Of a stretch of 64,000 nt of DNA, positions 14,686 through 24,023 are shown in pieces (the first letter of the stretch is position 1; each line of letters opens with the position of its first letter). This DNA comes from Luteimonas aestuarii (GTDB lineage Bacteria; Pseudomonadota; Gammaproteobacteria; Xanthomonadales; Xanthomonadaceae). Under the pieces are notes generated by a model, which did not search any database, had not been told where the DNA came from, and saw only the letters and a list, made by a program, of their open reading frames with translations. Made by a program: the position numbers and the translations under genes. The stretch covers positions 172,757-236,756 of the forward strand of contig NZ_SMTF01000004.1 of the NCBI RefSeq assembly GCF_004357985.1, read 5' to 3'.

Positions 14686-16158
14686 TCAGAGCGCGAGGCG
14701 ACGCTGGCGCTTGGCGTCATCCGAACGCGACTGCTTGATGCCTTCGAAATACCCCGGTTCCACGCCGGTCACGTACTCGCCGCTGAAGCACGAGGTATCG
14801 AACTTCATGCCCGGGAACTTCGGCCCGGCGACGGCGGCCTCGAGGTCGGACAGGTCCTGGTAGACCAGCCAGTCGCAGCCGATCATGCGCTCGACTTCTT
14901 CTTCCGTACGCCCATGCGCGATCAGCTCCTCGGGCGTGGGCATGTCGATGCCGTAGATGTTCGGGTGCCGCACCGGCGGCGCCGCGGAGGCCAGGTACAC
15001 CTTGCGCGCACCGGCATCGCGCGCCATCTGCACGATCTGCTGCGAGGTGGTGCCGCGGACGATGGAATCGTCCACCAGCAGCACCACGCGGTTGCGGAAT
15101 TCCAGCGGGATCGGGTTGAGCTTGCGCTTCACCGATTTCACCCGCTCGCCCTGCCCTGGCATGATGAAGGTGCGGCCGACGTAGCGGTTCTTGATGAAGC
15201 CCTCGCGGTACTTCACGCCCAACACGTTGGCGATCTCCAGCGCGGCGTCGCGCGAGGTGTCGGGGATCGGGATGACGGTGTCGATGTCGTGGTCCGGGCG
15301 CAGGCGCAGGATCTTCTCGCCCAGGGTCACGCCCATGCGCATGCGCGCCTTGTGCACCGAGATGTTCTCGATCATGGAGTCGGGACGCGCGAAGTACACG
15401 TACTCGAAGATGCATGGCGAATGCGCTTCCGGCTCCGCGCACTGGCGCGTGTGCAGTTCGCCGCGCGCGGTGATCACCACGCCCTCGCCCGGCGCGATGT
15501 CGCGCATGCGCTCGAAGCCCAGGATGTCCAAAGCCACCGATTCCGACGCCACGGCGTACTCGTTCCCGGCCTCGGTCTCGCGCTTGCCCAGCACCAGCGG
15601 ACGGATGCCGTGCGGATCGCGGAACGCCACCAGGCCCAGGCCCAGCACCGTCGCCACCACCGCATAGCCGCCGCGCGAGCGACGCGCGACGCCCTCGATG
15701 GCGCGGAACGCCGCCTCCGGGGTGAGCGTGCGGCTCTTGTCCAGCTCGTGCGCGAACACGTTGAGCAGCACTTCCGAGTCGGAATGCGTGTTGATGTTGC
15801 GACGGTCCTGCTCGAACACCTCGCGGCGCAGCGCATCCGTGTTGATCAGGTTGCCGTTGTGCGCCAGCGCGATGCCGTAGGGCGAGTTGACGTAGAACGG
15901 CTGGGCCTCGTCGCTGCCCTCGCTGCCGGCGGTGGGATAGCGGCAGTGCGCGATGCCGACGCGGCCTTCGAGAAGCGACATCGCCTTGGCGTTGAACACG
16001 TCCCGCACCAGGCCGTTGCCCTTTTGTACCCGCAGCTGGGTGCCGTTGGCGGTGGCGATGCCTGCAGCGTCCTGGCCGCGGTGCTGGAGGACGGTCAGGC
16101 CGTCGTACAGCGCTGCCGCGACCTCGGTGGTGCCTACGATGCCGACGATGCCGCACAT
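14686..16158 (-). CDS. purF: Amidophosphoribosyltransferase
   Basis: Makes 5-phosphoribosylamine from PRPP and glutamine, the first committed step of purine synthesis. The 490-residue protein starts MCGIVGIVG: Cys2 becomes the N-terminal nucleophile of the glutaminase after removal of Met. [22 protein letters not shown] and LAHNGNLIN belong to the glutaminase half; [15 protein letters not shown] is the PRPP-binding loop of the transferase half. It lies 36 bases after the SPOR gene. cvpA, which usually separates the SPOR gene from purF in gammaproteobacteria, is missing here. Confidence 0.97.
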   Translation of the reverse strand: MCGIVGIVGTTEVAAALYDGLTVLQHRGQDAAGIATANGTQLRVQKGNGLVRDVFNAKAMSLLEGRVGIAHCRYPTAGSEGSDEAQPFYVNSPYGIALAHNGNLINTDALRREVFEQDRRNINTHSDSEVLLNVFAHELDKSRTLTPEAAFRAIEGVARRSRGGYAVVATVLGLGLVAFRDPHGIRPLVLGKRETEAGNEYAVASESVALDILGFERMRDIAPGEGVVITARGELHTRQCAEPEAHSPCIFEYVYFARPDSMIENISVHKARMRMGVTLGEKILRLRPDHDIDTVIPIPDTSRDAALEIANVLGVKYREGFIKNRYVGRTFIMPGQGERVKSVKRKLNPIPLEFRNRVVLLVDDSIVRGTTSQQIVQMARDAGARKVYLASAAPPVRHPNIYGIDMPTPEELIAHGRTEEEVERMIGCDWLVYQDLSDLEAAVAGPKFPGMKFDTSCFSGEYVTGVEPGYFEGIKQSRSDDAKRQRRLAL

Positions 16159-16194
16159 GGGGTGTGTTTCCGCTGGGAAGGGGAGCGCGAGGGC

Positions 16195-17187
16195 TCAGGG
16201 ATGCTGGCGGACCAGCCCGTCGATACCGACACGCGCCTTGACCTGCGACTTCAGCCGCTCGGCCTCGGCGCGGTCGACGACCGGCCCGGCCTTCACCCGA
16301 GTCAGCCGCCCCTTGTCGGTGTCGACGGTATCGGTGAACGCGGTGATGCCCTGCGCGCGCAGGCGATCGCGCAGCACGGTGGCATCCTCGGCCTTGCTGA
16401 AGGCGCCCAGCTGGACCACGAAGCCAACGCCCGGCGCGGCGGCCGGCGGCGGCGCAACAGGCGGTCGTGCGGGTGTTGGTGCAGGTTCGGTACGCGGTGG
16501 TGTCGCCGCTTGCGCCGGCGGCGGGGTCGGCTGTGCAGGCGTTGCGGCCGGCGGCGGCGCGGTCACCGCGGCAGGCGTCGCAGGCGCAGGACTGGCCGCG
16601 GATGCAGGCGTGGCACGGTCGGCGGCATCCAGCGCCACCACGCGCGGCGACACGTCGCTGCGCACGCTGGCCGCGCGCAGGCGCACGGTTTCCGCCTCGG
16701 CGCGCGTTGCATACGGTCCCAGGCGCACCCGCTGCGCACTGCGGCCATTGAGCGTATACGCCTCGGCATAGCCATCGAGTGCCGCTTCGCGCAGGACGCG
16801 CAGCACGGCTTGTGCGTCGGCCTCGGTGGCGAACGACGCGTAGTGCACCACGTAGTCGCCACCGGCCACGGTGGCCGGCAGCGGCACGCCATCGGCCTCG
16901 GCGACATCGCCATCCTGCGACGCCGTGGCCGTGTCGACCGTGGGCAGCGCGTCGCCACCCAGCGCATCCGGCGTGCCGAGCGCGCCGGACTCCGGTGCCT
17001 GCGCGGGCGTGACCAGCGGCAGGTCGACGGTACGGAAGCCGGACGTGGGGGCATCGGGCACGCGCAGCGACAGGTCGGAGACGCCGCTGTCCGGCGCAGG
17101 CCCCTTGACCAGCATCGGCAGGAAGATCACCGCCAGCGCGACCAGCACGGCCGCGCCGATCAGGCGCTGTTTGAGTCGTGGATCCAT
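16195..17187 (-). CDS. SPOR-domain protein, DedD-like, with two SPOR repeats
   Basis: A 330-residue envelope protein. Residues 4-29 (LKQRLIGAAVLVALAVIFLPMLV) are a membrane anchor; the rest is periplasmic. Two SPOR-like peptidoglycan-binding repeats are visible, YVVHYASFATEADAQAVLRVLRE...RVRLGPYATRAEAE (about 110-180) and FVVQLGAFSKAEDATVLRDRLRAQG...RVKAGPVVDRAEAE (about 255-325), joined by a Pro/Ala-rich linker. DedD of E. coli, a cell-division protein at the septum, has one SPOR domain and the same genomic place between folC and purF. Start ATG 17187 precedes MDPRLKQRL, typical of DedD. Confidence 0.85.
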   Translation of the reverse strand: MDPRLKQRLIGAAVLVALAVIFLPMLVKGPAPDSGVSDLSLRVPDAPTSGFRTVDLPLVTPAQAPESGALGTPDALGGDALPTVDTATASQDGDVAEADGVPLPATVAGGDYVVHYASFATEADAQAVLRVLREAALDGYAEAYTLNGRSAQRVRLGPYATRAEAETVRLRAASVRSDVSPRVVALDAADRATPASAASPAPATPAAVTAPPPAATPAQPTPPPAQAATPPRTEPAPTPARPPVAPPPAAAPGVGFVVQLGAFSKAEDATVLRDRLRAQGITAFTDTVDTDKGRLTRVKAGPVVDRAEAERLKSQVKARVGIDGLVRQHP

Positions 17188-17257
17188 CGGGCCGGGCACG
17201 GGGAACGGGGGCGGTGCGAATTATACGCCCCGGCTTCCACCGCTTGCCTGACGAGGC

Positions 17258-18523
17258 TTAACCGGGTGCCAGCACGCGCAGTGCTTCGACCGCGGCGTGG
17301 AACGAGCCGAACACCAGCACGCGATCGCCCGCCTGCGCCTGCGCCATGGCCTCAGGCAGGGCCTGCGCCACGTGGTCCTGGACTCGCGCGGCAGCCGCTG
17401 GCGTGCCGGCCAGGCGTCGCGCCAGCACGCCTGCCTCCAGCCCACGCGCACCGGCATCGGTACTGCCCGCCAGCCACCATTGGTCGACGCCACCGGCAAC
17501 GGCCTCGACCACGGCGACGACATCCTTGTCGGCCAGTGCCGCGTACACCGCATGGGTGCGTCCCGCCACCGGCACCGCGCGCAACCATGCCGCCAACGCG
17601 CCGGCGGCCTGCGGGTTGTGGCCCACGTCCACCAGCACGTCGATGCCACCGACCCCGAAACGCTGCAGGCGGCCTTGCACCTGCGCCGCCGGTACGCCCC
17701 GCGCGAAGGCGTCTTGCGGCAGTTCCACGTCCAGCGCGCGCAATGCCGCGATGGCGGTGGCGGCATTTCGCAGTTGCACCGGCGCCGCCAGCGCGGGCAT
17801 TGGCAGCATCATGTCGAAGTTCAACTCGCGCCAGCGCCAGTGCGCACCATCCACGGACTCGAAGAAGAAATCGCTGCCGGCGCGGATCGCCGACGCGCCG
17901 ATCGCGTACGCATGTCGCAGCACGCTGGCCGGCGGGTCGTCATCGCCCAGCACCAGTGGCTTCCATGCGCGGGCGATGCCCGCCTTTTCGAAACCGATGG
18001 CCTCGCGATCGTCGCCCAGCCAGTCCTGGTGGTCCAGGTCGACCGTGGTGACCACGGCCACATCGGCATCCACCACGTTGGTCGCATCCAGCCGGCCCCC
18101 AAGGCCGACCTCGAGGATGGCGAGGTCGAGTTGGCTGCGCTGGAACAGCCACAGCGCCGCCAGCGTGCCGAACTCGAAGTAGGTCAGCGGCGTCTGGCCA
18201 CGCGCGGACTCGACGGCGGCGAAGGCCCCGACCAACGCACCGTCGTCGGCATCACGGCCGTCGATGCGCACGCGCTCGTTGTAACGCAGCAGGTGCGGCG
18301 AGGTGTAGGCGCCGGTGCGCAGCCCGGCCGCACGCGCGATCGCCTCGACGAAGGCGACGGTCGAGCCCTTGCCATTGGTGCCGGCCACGGTGACGACATG
18401 CGCTGCGGGCCGCGCCAGCGCCATGCGCGCCGCGACCTCGCGCACGCGATCAAGCCCCATCTCGACAGGGCGCGGATGCTGGCGCTCGATGTAGGCCAGC
18501 CACTGGTCCAATGTCTTCGGCAT
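17258..18523 (-). CDS. folC: Dihydrofolate / folylpolyglutamate synthase
   Basis: Adds glutamate to dihydropteroate and to tetrahydrofolates in the cytoplasm. The 421-residue protein has the Mur-ligase-type P-loop GTNGKGST (residues 48-55), SPHLLRYNERVRI, TYFEFGTLAALWLF, LEVGLGGRLDATNVV and DVGHNPQAA, all folC signatures. I start it at ATG 18523 (MPKTLDQWL); the bases before that are a REP palindrome (18533-18559), whose translation is not FolC-like. The SPOR gene and purF follow on the same strand. Confidence 0.96.
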   Translation of the reverse strand: MPKTLDQWLAYIERQHPRPVEMGLDRVREVAARMALARPAAHVVTVAGTNGKGSTVAFVEAIARAAGLRTGAYTSPHLLRYNERVRIDGRDADDGALVGAFAAVESARGQTPLTYFEFGTLAALWLFQRSQLDLAILEVGLGGRLDATNVVDADVAVVTTVDLDHQDWLGDDREAIGFEKAGIARAWKPLVLGDDDPPASVLRHAYAIGASAIRAGSDFFFESVDGAHWRWRELNFDMMLPMPALAAPVQLRNAATAIAALRALDVELPQDAFARGVPAAQVQGRLQRFGVGGIDVLVDVGHNPQAAGALAAWLRAVPVAGRTHAVYAALADKDVVAVVEAVAGGVDQWWLAGSTDAGARGLEAGVLARRLAGTPAAAARVQDHVAQALPEAMAQAQAGDRVLVFGSFHAAVEALRVLAPG

Positions 18524-18532
18524 GCGCGGATT

Positions 18533-18648
18533 GTAGGGCGGGTCTAGACCCGCCACTACGATGGTTACGGACCTTCGCGTGCGTGTCCCGCGTTGTTGGA
18601 GTACGGGCGCGGAGGATCGACGTGAAGGCGGGTCGAGACCCGCCCTAC
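18533..18648. repeat. Two REP palindromes between folC and a phosphatase gene
   Basis: The first copy, 18533-18559, is an almost perfect palindrome, GTAG at each end with the arms GGCGGGTC / GACCCGCC around TAGA-type centre. The second, 18627-18648, is GGCGGGTC / GACCCGCC ending CTAC. The second copy overlaps the end of the histidine phosphatase gene and supplies its stop codon. Confidence 0.8.
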
Positions 18649-19289
18649 AGCGCGCGGTGCACGGCCTCGCCGAAGAACGCGGTGTGGTGTGCGCAATCGT
18701 TGAGGCGGACCACCTCGAGGCGATCGATGTCGTCGCCTTCCAGCAGGTTCAGCGTGGTCGGTGCCTGGCGGAAGGTCCACAACCGCGAGAACGGGATGCC
18801 CAGCACGCGGCAGAGGATCACGCGGTTCACCGCATCGTGTGCCACCACCAGCAGCGTGTCCTGCGGCCCCAGGCCTTCGCAGGCCCAGGCCAGTGCCTGC
18901 CAGGCACGCGTGTACACCTGGTGCAGCGATTCGCCGCCCGGCATCTGCACGGTGTCGGGCGATTCGCGCCACTCGCGCAGCAGGTCGGGATCGCGCGCGC
19001 CGATCTCGCTGGCGAGCAGGCCTTCCCAGGTCCCGTGCGCGATTTCCATCAGGCCCGCGTCGGTGGTCAGCATCTCTGCGCGCAGCTCGCCCAGCGCCAG
19101 TTGCGCGGTGCGATACGCGCGCCCGAGCGGCGAGCTGATCGCACGGTCGATGCGCACGTCGTGCAGGCGTTCACCCAACAGTCGCGCCTGCTTCTCGCCC
19201 ACCGGCGACAGCGGGATGTCCTCCTGCCCCTGGTAGCGGCCTTCGGCATTCCACGGCGTTTCACCATGGCGGGCAAGCAGGATTCTCAT
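18645..19289 (-). CDS. Histidine phosphatase family protein
   Basis: A 214-residue phosphatase of the phosphoglycerate-mutase-like family. RILLARHGETPWN (residues 2-14) holds the catalytic RHG with His8; SSPLGRAYRTAQ (about 52-63), EIAHGTWEG and VVAHDAVNRV are the other pocket residues. Relatives include the GpmB/CobC group, and the substrate cannot be fixed. The stop codon TAG at 18647-18645 is formed by the GTAG head of a REP copy, so the coding region runs into the repeat. It is on the same strand as folC, which starts 122 bases downstream. Confidence 0.88.
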   Translation of the reverse strand: MRILLARHGETPWNAEGRYQGQEDIPLSPVGEKQARLLGERLHDVRIDRAISSPLGRAYRTAQLALGELRAEMLTTDAGLMEIAHGTWEGLLASEIGARDPDLLREWRESPDTVQMPGGESLHQVYTRAWQALAWACEGLGPQDTLLVVAHDAVNRVILCRVLGIPFSRLWTFRQAPTTLNLLEGDDIDRLEVVRLNDCAHHTAFFGEAVHRAL

Positions 19290-19382
19290 GCGGGGCGTTC
19301 CGGACGGGGGAGCGTCCCGGCGTGGCGGGACGCGCGACAGTCTAAGCGAAGGCGGCCCGCACCGGCAGGCCGCAATATCACC

Positions 19383-21548
19383 TCAGCGCGCGGCCGGCAC
19401 GCCGAGTTCTTCCAGCAGCTGCGGCGCCGGATACACCTCCTGCATGATCCAGCGCATGTAGCGCTGGTCCACGGAAATGGTGCGGGTCATGTCGGGATCG
19501 AACACCCAGTTCGAACTGACCGACTCCCAATTCATGTCGAACAACAGTCCAACGAGGCGCCCGTGCGCGTCCAGCACGGGCGAACCGGAGTTGCCGCCGG
19601 TCACGTCCAGGTCCGACAGGAAATTCACCGGTACGGTACGCAGGCGACGATCGACAAGGCCACCGAAACGCCTTTCGGCCACGGCATCCAGCAACGCCTG
19701 CGGCGCATCGAAGGGTTCCTCGCCGGTCGCCTTCTGCACCACGCCCTCCACGCCGGTGAACGGCTGCTGCACGCTGCCGTCGAGCTTGGTGTACGGCTTG
19801 ACGTTGCCGAACGTGATGCGCAGCGACGAATTGGCATCCGGATAGACGAACCCGCCCTGGCTGGCCCGGTAATCGGCCACCGCGCGCAGGTACACCGGCA
19901 GCGCCGCCAGACGCTCTCCGGCACGGGTTTTCTGCGCCTGCTCCATCTCCAGCAGCGTCGGCATCATCGCCACCGCGTAGCGGATCGCCGGGTCGCGGCT
20001 GGCCTCGAATGCCTTGCGATCGGCGGTGAACCAGTGCATGCGCTGGCCGGCATCGACCATCTGGGTATCCCCCAGCCGGTCGAGCGCGCGCGAGACCGCC
20101 TCGGCATCGTGTCCGTCCAGCCATGCATCGAAGGTCGCCAGCCGCTGCGCTTCCGGCACCTGCACATACGCGTTCAGCCAGTAGCGCTGCAGTTCGCGGT
20201 CCATCGCCGCGACATAGCGTCGGTCCATCTGCTTGAGGCTGCCTTCGATGGTGGGCAGGTCGCGCTCCTGGTAGCCCTGCTCGCGCTCGGCATCGGGTTT
20301 CTCGCGCTCGATGGACAGGCGGTACAGGCGGATCGCGGTGGACACAGCGCCGGTGCCGTTGAACATCCGGAACGCCAGGTCGCGCTCGCGGGTGTCGCGC
20401 TCGCCCTCGTTCAAGGCCACCAGCGCCGCATGCGCCTCACGTGCCGCAGCGCCCTCGTCGCCCCGCCCCGCCAGCCAGGCCAGCACCGCGGCTTCTTCCT
20501 CGTGCTTGCGCGCGGAGGCGCCCACGCGTGAGAAGCCTTCCAGCTGGCCGTCGTAGTTCTTCGCGGTGTTTTCCCAGCCGCGCATGGTGCTGGCGTATTT
20601 CACCTCGATGTCCGGATCGGCCTTGCCCGCGGCATCCACCAGGGCAATCAGCGCCTTGTAATGCCGACTGATGACGGGATAGGTCCACTGCTCGGTTTCG
20701 TCGAACTCACCGGCCAGCGCATAGCGGCTTGTCCGGCCCGGGTAGCCCGCCGCCATCACGAAATCGCCGGGGCCCAGCGGACGATCGGCGATCTTCAGCC
20801 AGTGGCGCGGTTGGTACGGCACGTTGTCTTCCGCAAAGGCCGCGGGCTTGCCATCGGGACCGACGTAGGCGCGGTAGAAGGCGAAGTCGCCGGTATGCCG
20901 CGGCCACATCCAGTTGTCGATCTCGCCGCCGTAGCTGCCCACGCTGCCGGGCGGCGCATACGCCAGCCGCACGTCGCTGATTTCCATGTTGCGGAACAGG
21001 CGGTAATCATTGCCGCCGAGGAAGCTGTACAGGCGGCAGCGATAACCTGCCTCGGCTTCGCAATCGGCGATGAGTTGTTTCTCGATGGCATCCAGTGCCT
21101 GCGCGCGGGCCAGCGCGTCGCCAGCCGCGGCCATGGCGCCGTGCACGGCCTCGGTCACGTCGTCGATGGTTTCGAGCACGTAGATGCGCGCATTCGGCCC
21201 GGCACTCAGCTCTTCGGCATGGGTCGGCGCGTTGAAACCGTCGCGCATCAGGTTGTTCTCGGGCGTGGAGTTCAGCTGGATGGCGCCATACGCACAATGG
21301 TGGTTGGTGGCGACCAGGCCCTGTGGCGAGACGAAGCTGGCGGTGCATCCACCAAGGGACACCACCGCGCCGAGCGGATCGCCGGTCAGGTCGGCCAGTT
21401 GCTGCGGGTCGAGCTTCAGCCCGGCCTTTTTCAGCGGCGCGGAGATCTCGGGCAGCTGCTGCGGCACCCACATGCCCTCGACGGCGTGGGCGGCACCGCA
21501 GCCCAGGGCGGCGATGGCAATGGCAGTGGCGGAATGGCGAAGGCGCAT
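19383..21548 (-). CDS. S46 family dipeptidyl-peptidase (DPP7/DPP11-like)
   Basis: A periplasmic serine peptidase of 721 residues that removes dipeptides from peptide N-termini. After a signal peptide (residues 1-22) comes EGMW, the start of mature S46 enzymes. The trypsin-like triad is visible: TNHHC (His84), a following Asp in the DNWMWPRHTGDF region, and TGGNSGSP with Ser654. Eighteen residues after the Ser, at the position known to set the S1 pocket (Gly in DPP7, Arg in DPP11), this protein has Met672 (FDMNWES). It thus fits neither type exactly, though hydrophobic preference is likelier than acidic. The gene stands alone, divergent from tdh. Confidence 0.92.
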   Translation of the reverse strand: MRLRHSATAIAIAALGCGAAHAVEGMWVPQQLPEISAPLKKAGLKLDPQQLADLTGDPLGAVVSLGGCTASFVSPQGLVATNHHCAYGAIQLNSTPENNLMRDGFNAPTHAEELSAGPNARIYVLETIDDVTEAVHGAMAAAGDALARAQALDAIEKQLIADCEAEAGYRCRLYSFLGGNDYRLFRNMEISDVRLAYAPPGSVGSYGGEIDNWMWPRHTGDFAFYRAYVGPDGKPAAFAEDNVPYQPRHWLKIADRPLGPGDFVMAAGYPGRTSRYALAGEFDETEQWTYPVISRHYKALIALVDAAGKADPDIEVKYASTMRGWENTAKNYDGQLEGFSRVGASARKHEEEAAVLAWLAGRGDEGAAAREAHAALVALNEGERDTRERDLAFRMFNGTGAVSTAIRLYRLSIEREKPDAEREQGYQERDLPTIEGSLKQMDRRYVAAMDRELQRYWLNAYVQVPEAQRLATFDAWLDGHDAEAVSRALDRLGDTQMVDAGQRMHWFTADRKAFEASRDPAIRYAVAMMPTLLEMEQAQKTRAGERLAALPVYLRAVADYRASQGGFVYPDANSSLRITFGNVKPYTKLDGSVQQPFTGVEGVVQKATGEEPFDAPQALLDAVAERRFGGLVDRRLRTVPVNFLSDLDVTGGNSGSPVLDAHGRLVGLLFDMNWESVSSNWVFDPDMTRTISVDQRYMRWIMQEVYPAPQLLEELGVPAAR

Positions 21549-21607
21549 GCGTCGGGGTTCCGGTGTGGCGATGGCGCCGAGTGTATCCAGCCCGCCACTG
21601 CACCGAC

Positions 21608-21623
21608 CATGACCATGGTCATG
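21608..21623. promoter_or_regulatory. 16-bp perfect palindrome between the S46 gene and tdh
   Basis: CATGACCATGGTCATG lies in the 159-base divergent interval, 60 bases before the S46 start and 85 before tdh. It could be an operator for either gene. A TATAAT at 21667-21672 could be the -10 of tdh, though no good -35 is seen. Confidence 0.3.
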
Positions 21624-21707
21624 CCCACCAGCCTCCGGCGTGGAGGGGCGAAATGCACCCCCGGCGTATAATCGAAGCCTCTTTGACGCGACGAGACGGG
21701 CATCCCG

Positions 21708-22742
21708 ATGGGCCGAATGATGAAGGCGCTGGTGAAGCGCGAAGCCGCCAAGGGCATCTGGATGGAAGAAGTGCCGGTCCCCGCCCCCGGCCCCAACGAA
21801 GTGCTGATCAAGCTGGAGAAGACCGCCATCTGCGGCACCGACCTGCACATCTACCTGTGGGACGAGTGGAGCCAGCGCACGATCAAGCCAGGCCTGGTCA
21901 TCGGCCATGAGTTCGTCGGTCGCATCGCCGAGATCGGCCCCGGGGTCACCGGCTACGAGATCGGCCAGCGCGTGTCGGCCGAAGGCCACATCGTGTGCGG
22001 ACACTGCCGCAACTGCCGCGCCGGCAAGCAGCACCTGTGCCCCAATACCGTCGGCATCGGCGTGAATCGCGATGGCGCCTTCGCCGAATACATCGTCATG
22101 CCGGCCACCAACCTGTGGCCGATCCCGGACCAGATCCCGAGCGAGCTGGCCGCGTTCTTCGACCCCTATGGCAATGCCGCACACTGCGCGCTGGAGTTCG
22201 ACGTGGTCGGCGAGGACGTGCTGATCACCGGCGCCGGGCCGATCGGCGTGATGGCCGCGGGCATCTGCAAGCACATCGGCGCGCGCAACGTGGTTGTCAC
22301 CGACGTCAACGATTACCGCCTCAAGCTGGCTGCCGACATGGGCGCCACGCGCGTGGTCAACGTCAGCAAGACCCCGCTGAAGGACGTGATGGCCGACCTG
22401 CACCTGGAAGGCTTCGACGTGGGGCTGGAGATGAGCGGCAACCCGCATGCCTTCAACGACATGCTGGGCGCGATGTACAACGGCGGCAAGGTCGCCCTGC
22501 TCGGCATCCTGCCAAAGGGCGCCGGCATCGACTGGGACCGCATCATCTTCAAGGGCCTCACCGTGCAGGGCATCTACGGCCGCCGCATGTACGAGACCTG
22601 GTACAAGATGACGCAGCTCGTGCTCTCGGGTTTCCCGCTGCACAAGGTGCTCAGCCACCAGTTGCCTGCCGATGACTTCCAGAAGGGCTTCGACCTGATG
22701 GAATCGGGCAAGTCCGGCAAGGTGGTGCTGTCCTGGAACTGA
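21708..22742 (+). CDS. tdh: L-threonine 3-dehydrogenase
   Basis: Oxidises L-threonine with NAD+ to 2-amino-3-ketobutyrate, the substrate of Kbl encoded just downstream. The 344-residue zinc alcohol-dehydrogenase-type protein has [12 protein letters not shown] (catalytic zinc Cys), GHEFVG (His-Glu), the structural zinc lobe [15 protein letters not shown], and the Rossmann motif [15 protein letters not shown]. coli Tdh begins at the equivalent of Met5 (ATG 21720, MKALVKR), so the real start may be 21717 or 21720. tdh and kbl form the threonine-to-glycine route. Confidence 0.96.
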   Translation: MGRMMKALVKREAAKGIWMEEVPVPAPGPNEVLIKLEKTAICGTDLHIYLWDEWSQRTIKPGLVIGHEFVGRIAEIGPGVTGYEIGQRVSAEGHIVCGHCRNCRAGKQHLCPNTVGIGVNRDGAFAEYIVMPATNLWPIPDQIPSELAAFFDPYGNAAHCALEFDVVGEDVLITGAGPIGVMAAGICKHIGARNVVVTDVNDYRLKLAADMGATRVVNVSKTPLKDVMADLHLEGFDVGLEMSGNPHAFNDMLGAMYNGGKVALLGILPKGAGIDWDRIIFKGLTVQGIYGRRMYETWYKMTQLVLSGFPLHKVLSHQLPADDFQKGFDLMESGKSGKVVLSWN

Positions 22743-22791
22743 CGTTCCGGGATTGACTCGGGGCGGGTCCTCCCCGCCGCACTATCTCCTT

Positions 22792-22813
22792 GGCGGGTCG
22801 AGACCCGCCCTAC
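22792..22813. repeat. REP palindrome between tdh and kbl
   Basis: GGCGGGTC, GA, GACCCGCC followed by CTAC; the same unit as at 12758 and 18627. It lies inside the tdh-kbl unit, 10 bases before the kbl start codon, so in the mRNA the hairpin stands close to the kbl ribosome site and may influence its translation or mRNA decay. Confidence 0.8.
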
Positions 22814-22823
22814 GGGAATCGAC

Positions 22824-24017
22824 ATGTCCTTGACCCAACGCTACGCCACTACGCTCGACGAGATCCGCGACGCCGGACTGTTCAAGTCCGAGCGCATCAT
22901 CACCAGTCCGCAGTCGGCCGAGGTCACGCTGGCCGATGGCCGCACCGTGCTGAACTTCTGTGCGAACAACTACCTCGGACTCGCCGACCACCCCGACATC
23001 ATCGCCTCCGCGAAGGACGCATTGGACACGCATGGCTTCGGCATGGCGTCGGTGCGCTTCATCTGCGGCACGCAGGACCTGCACAAGCAGCTGGAGAAAA
23101 CCATCTCCGGCTTCTTCGGCAAGGACGACACCATCCTCTATGCCGCCTGCTTCGACGCCAATGGCGGCCTGTTCGAACCGCTGCTCGACGAGAACGACGC
23201 CATCATCTCCGACGCGCTGAACCATGCCTCGATCATCGATGGCGTGCGCCTGTGCAAGGCCAAGCGCTTCCGCTACGCCAACTGCGACATGGCCGACCTG
23301 GAGGCGCAACTGCAGGCCGCAGAGGCCGCGGGCTGCCGGACCAAGCTGATCACCACCGATGGCGTGTTCTCGATGGATGGCTTCATCGCGCCGCTGGACG
23401 AAATCACCGCGCTGGCGAAGCAGTACGGCGCACTGGTACACATCGACGAGTGCCATGCCACCGGTTTCCTCGGCGCCACCGGGCGCGGCTCGGCGGAAGT
23501 CAAGGGCGTGCTGGATCGCATCGACATCATCACCGGCACCCTGGGCAAGGCCATGGGCGGCGCATTGGGCGGCTTCACCACGGCGGGCGCCGAGGTGATC
23601 GAGCTGTTGCGCCAGCGCTCGCGCCCGTATCTCTTCTCCAATTCCCTGCCTCCACACGTGGTGGCCGCGGGGATCAAGGCGTTCGAGATGCTCGATGCCG
23701 CAGGCGACCTGCGCGAACGCTTGCAGGACAACACCAGGTACTTCCGCGAGCGAATGACCGCCGCAGGCTTCGATATCAAGCCCGGCGTACATCCGATCGC
23801 CCCGGTGATGCTGTACGACGCCCCGCTCGCGCAGCGCTTCGCCCAGCGGCTGCTGGAGGAAGGCATCTATGCCATCGGTTTCTTCTTCCCGGTGGTACCC
23901 AAGGGCCAGGCCCGCATCCGCACCCAGATGAGCGCCGCGCATACCCGCGAGCACCTTGACCGCGCCATCGATGCCTTCATCCGCATCGGCCGCGAACTAG
24001 GCGTAGTGAAAGGCTGA
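22824..24017 (+). CDS. kbl: Glycine C-acetyltransferase (2-amino-3-ketobutyrate CoA ligase)
   Basis: Splits 2-amino-3-ketobutyrate with CoA into glycine and acetyl-CoA. The 397-residue PLP enzyme is of the alpha-oxoamine synthase family: [56 protein letters not shown] (Asp and His of the cofactor site) and [15 protein letters not shown] with the PLP lysine. Length equals the E. coli enzyme within a residue. It follows tdh by 81 bases with a REP in between. Confidence 0.97.
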   Translation: MSLTQRYATTLDEIRDAGLFKSERIITSPQSAEVTLADGRTVLNFCANNYLGLADHPDIIASAKDALDTHGFGMASVRFICGTQDLHKQLEKTISGFFGKDDTILYAACFDANGGLFEPLLDENDAIISDALNHASIIDGVRLCKAKRFRYANCDMADLEAQLQAAEAAGCRTKLITTDGVFSMDGFIAPLDEITALAKQYGALVHIDECHATGFLGATGRGSAEVKGVLDRIDIITGTLGKAMGGALGGFTTAGAEVIELLRQRSRPYLFSNSLPPHVVAAGIKAFEMLDAAGDLRERLQDNTRYFRERMTAAGFDIKPGVHPIAPVMLYDAPLAQRFAQRLLEEGIYAIGFFFPVVPKGQARIRTQMSAAHTREHLDRAIDAFIRIGRELGVVKG

Positions 24018-24023
24018 CCGGCG

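Noticed and set aside
14407..18051. A plus-strand open frame of over 1200 codons across the purF-SPOR-folC genes
   Set aside because: It lies opposite clear genes, is rich in Arg, His and Ala, and has no family signature. Long antisense frames are normal in DNA of this GC content.
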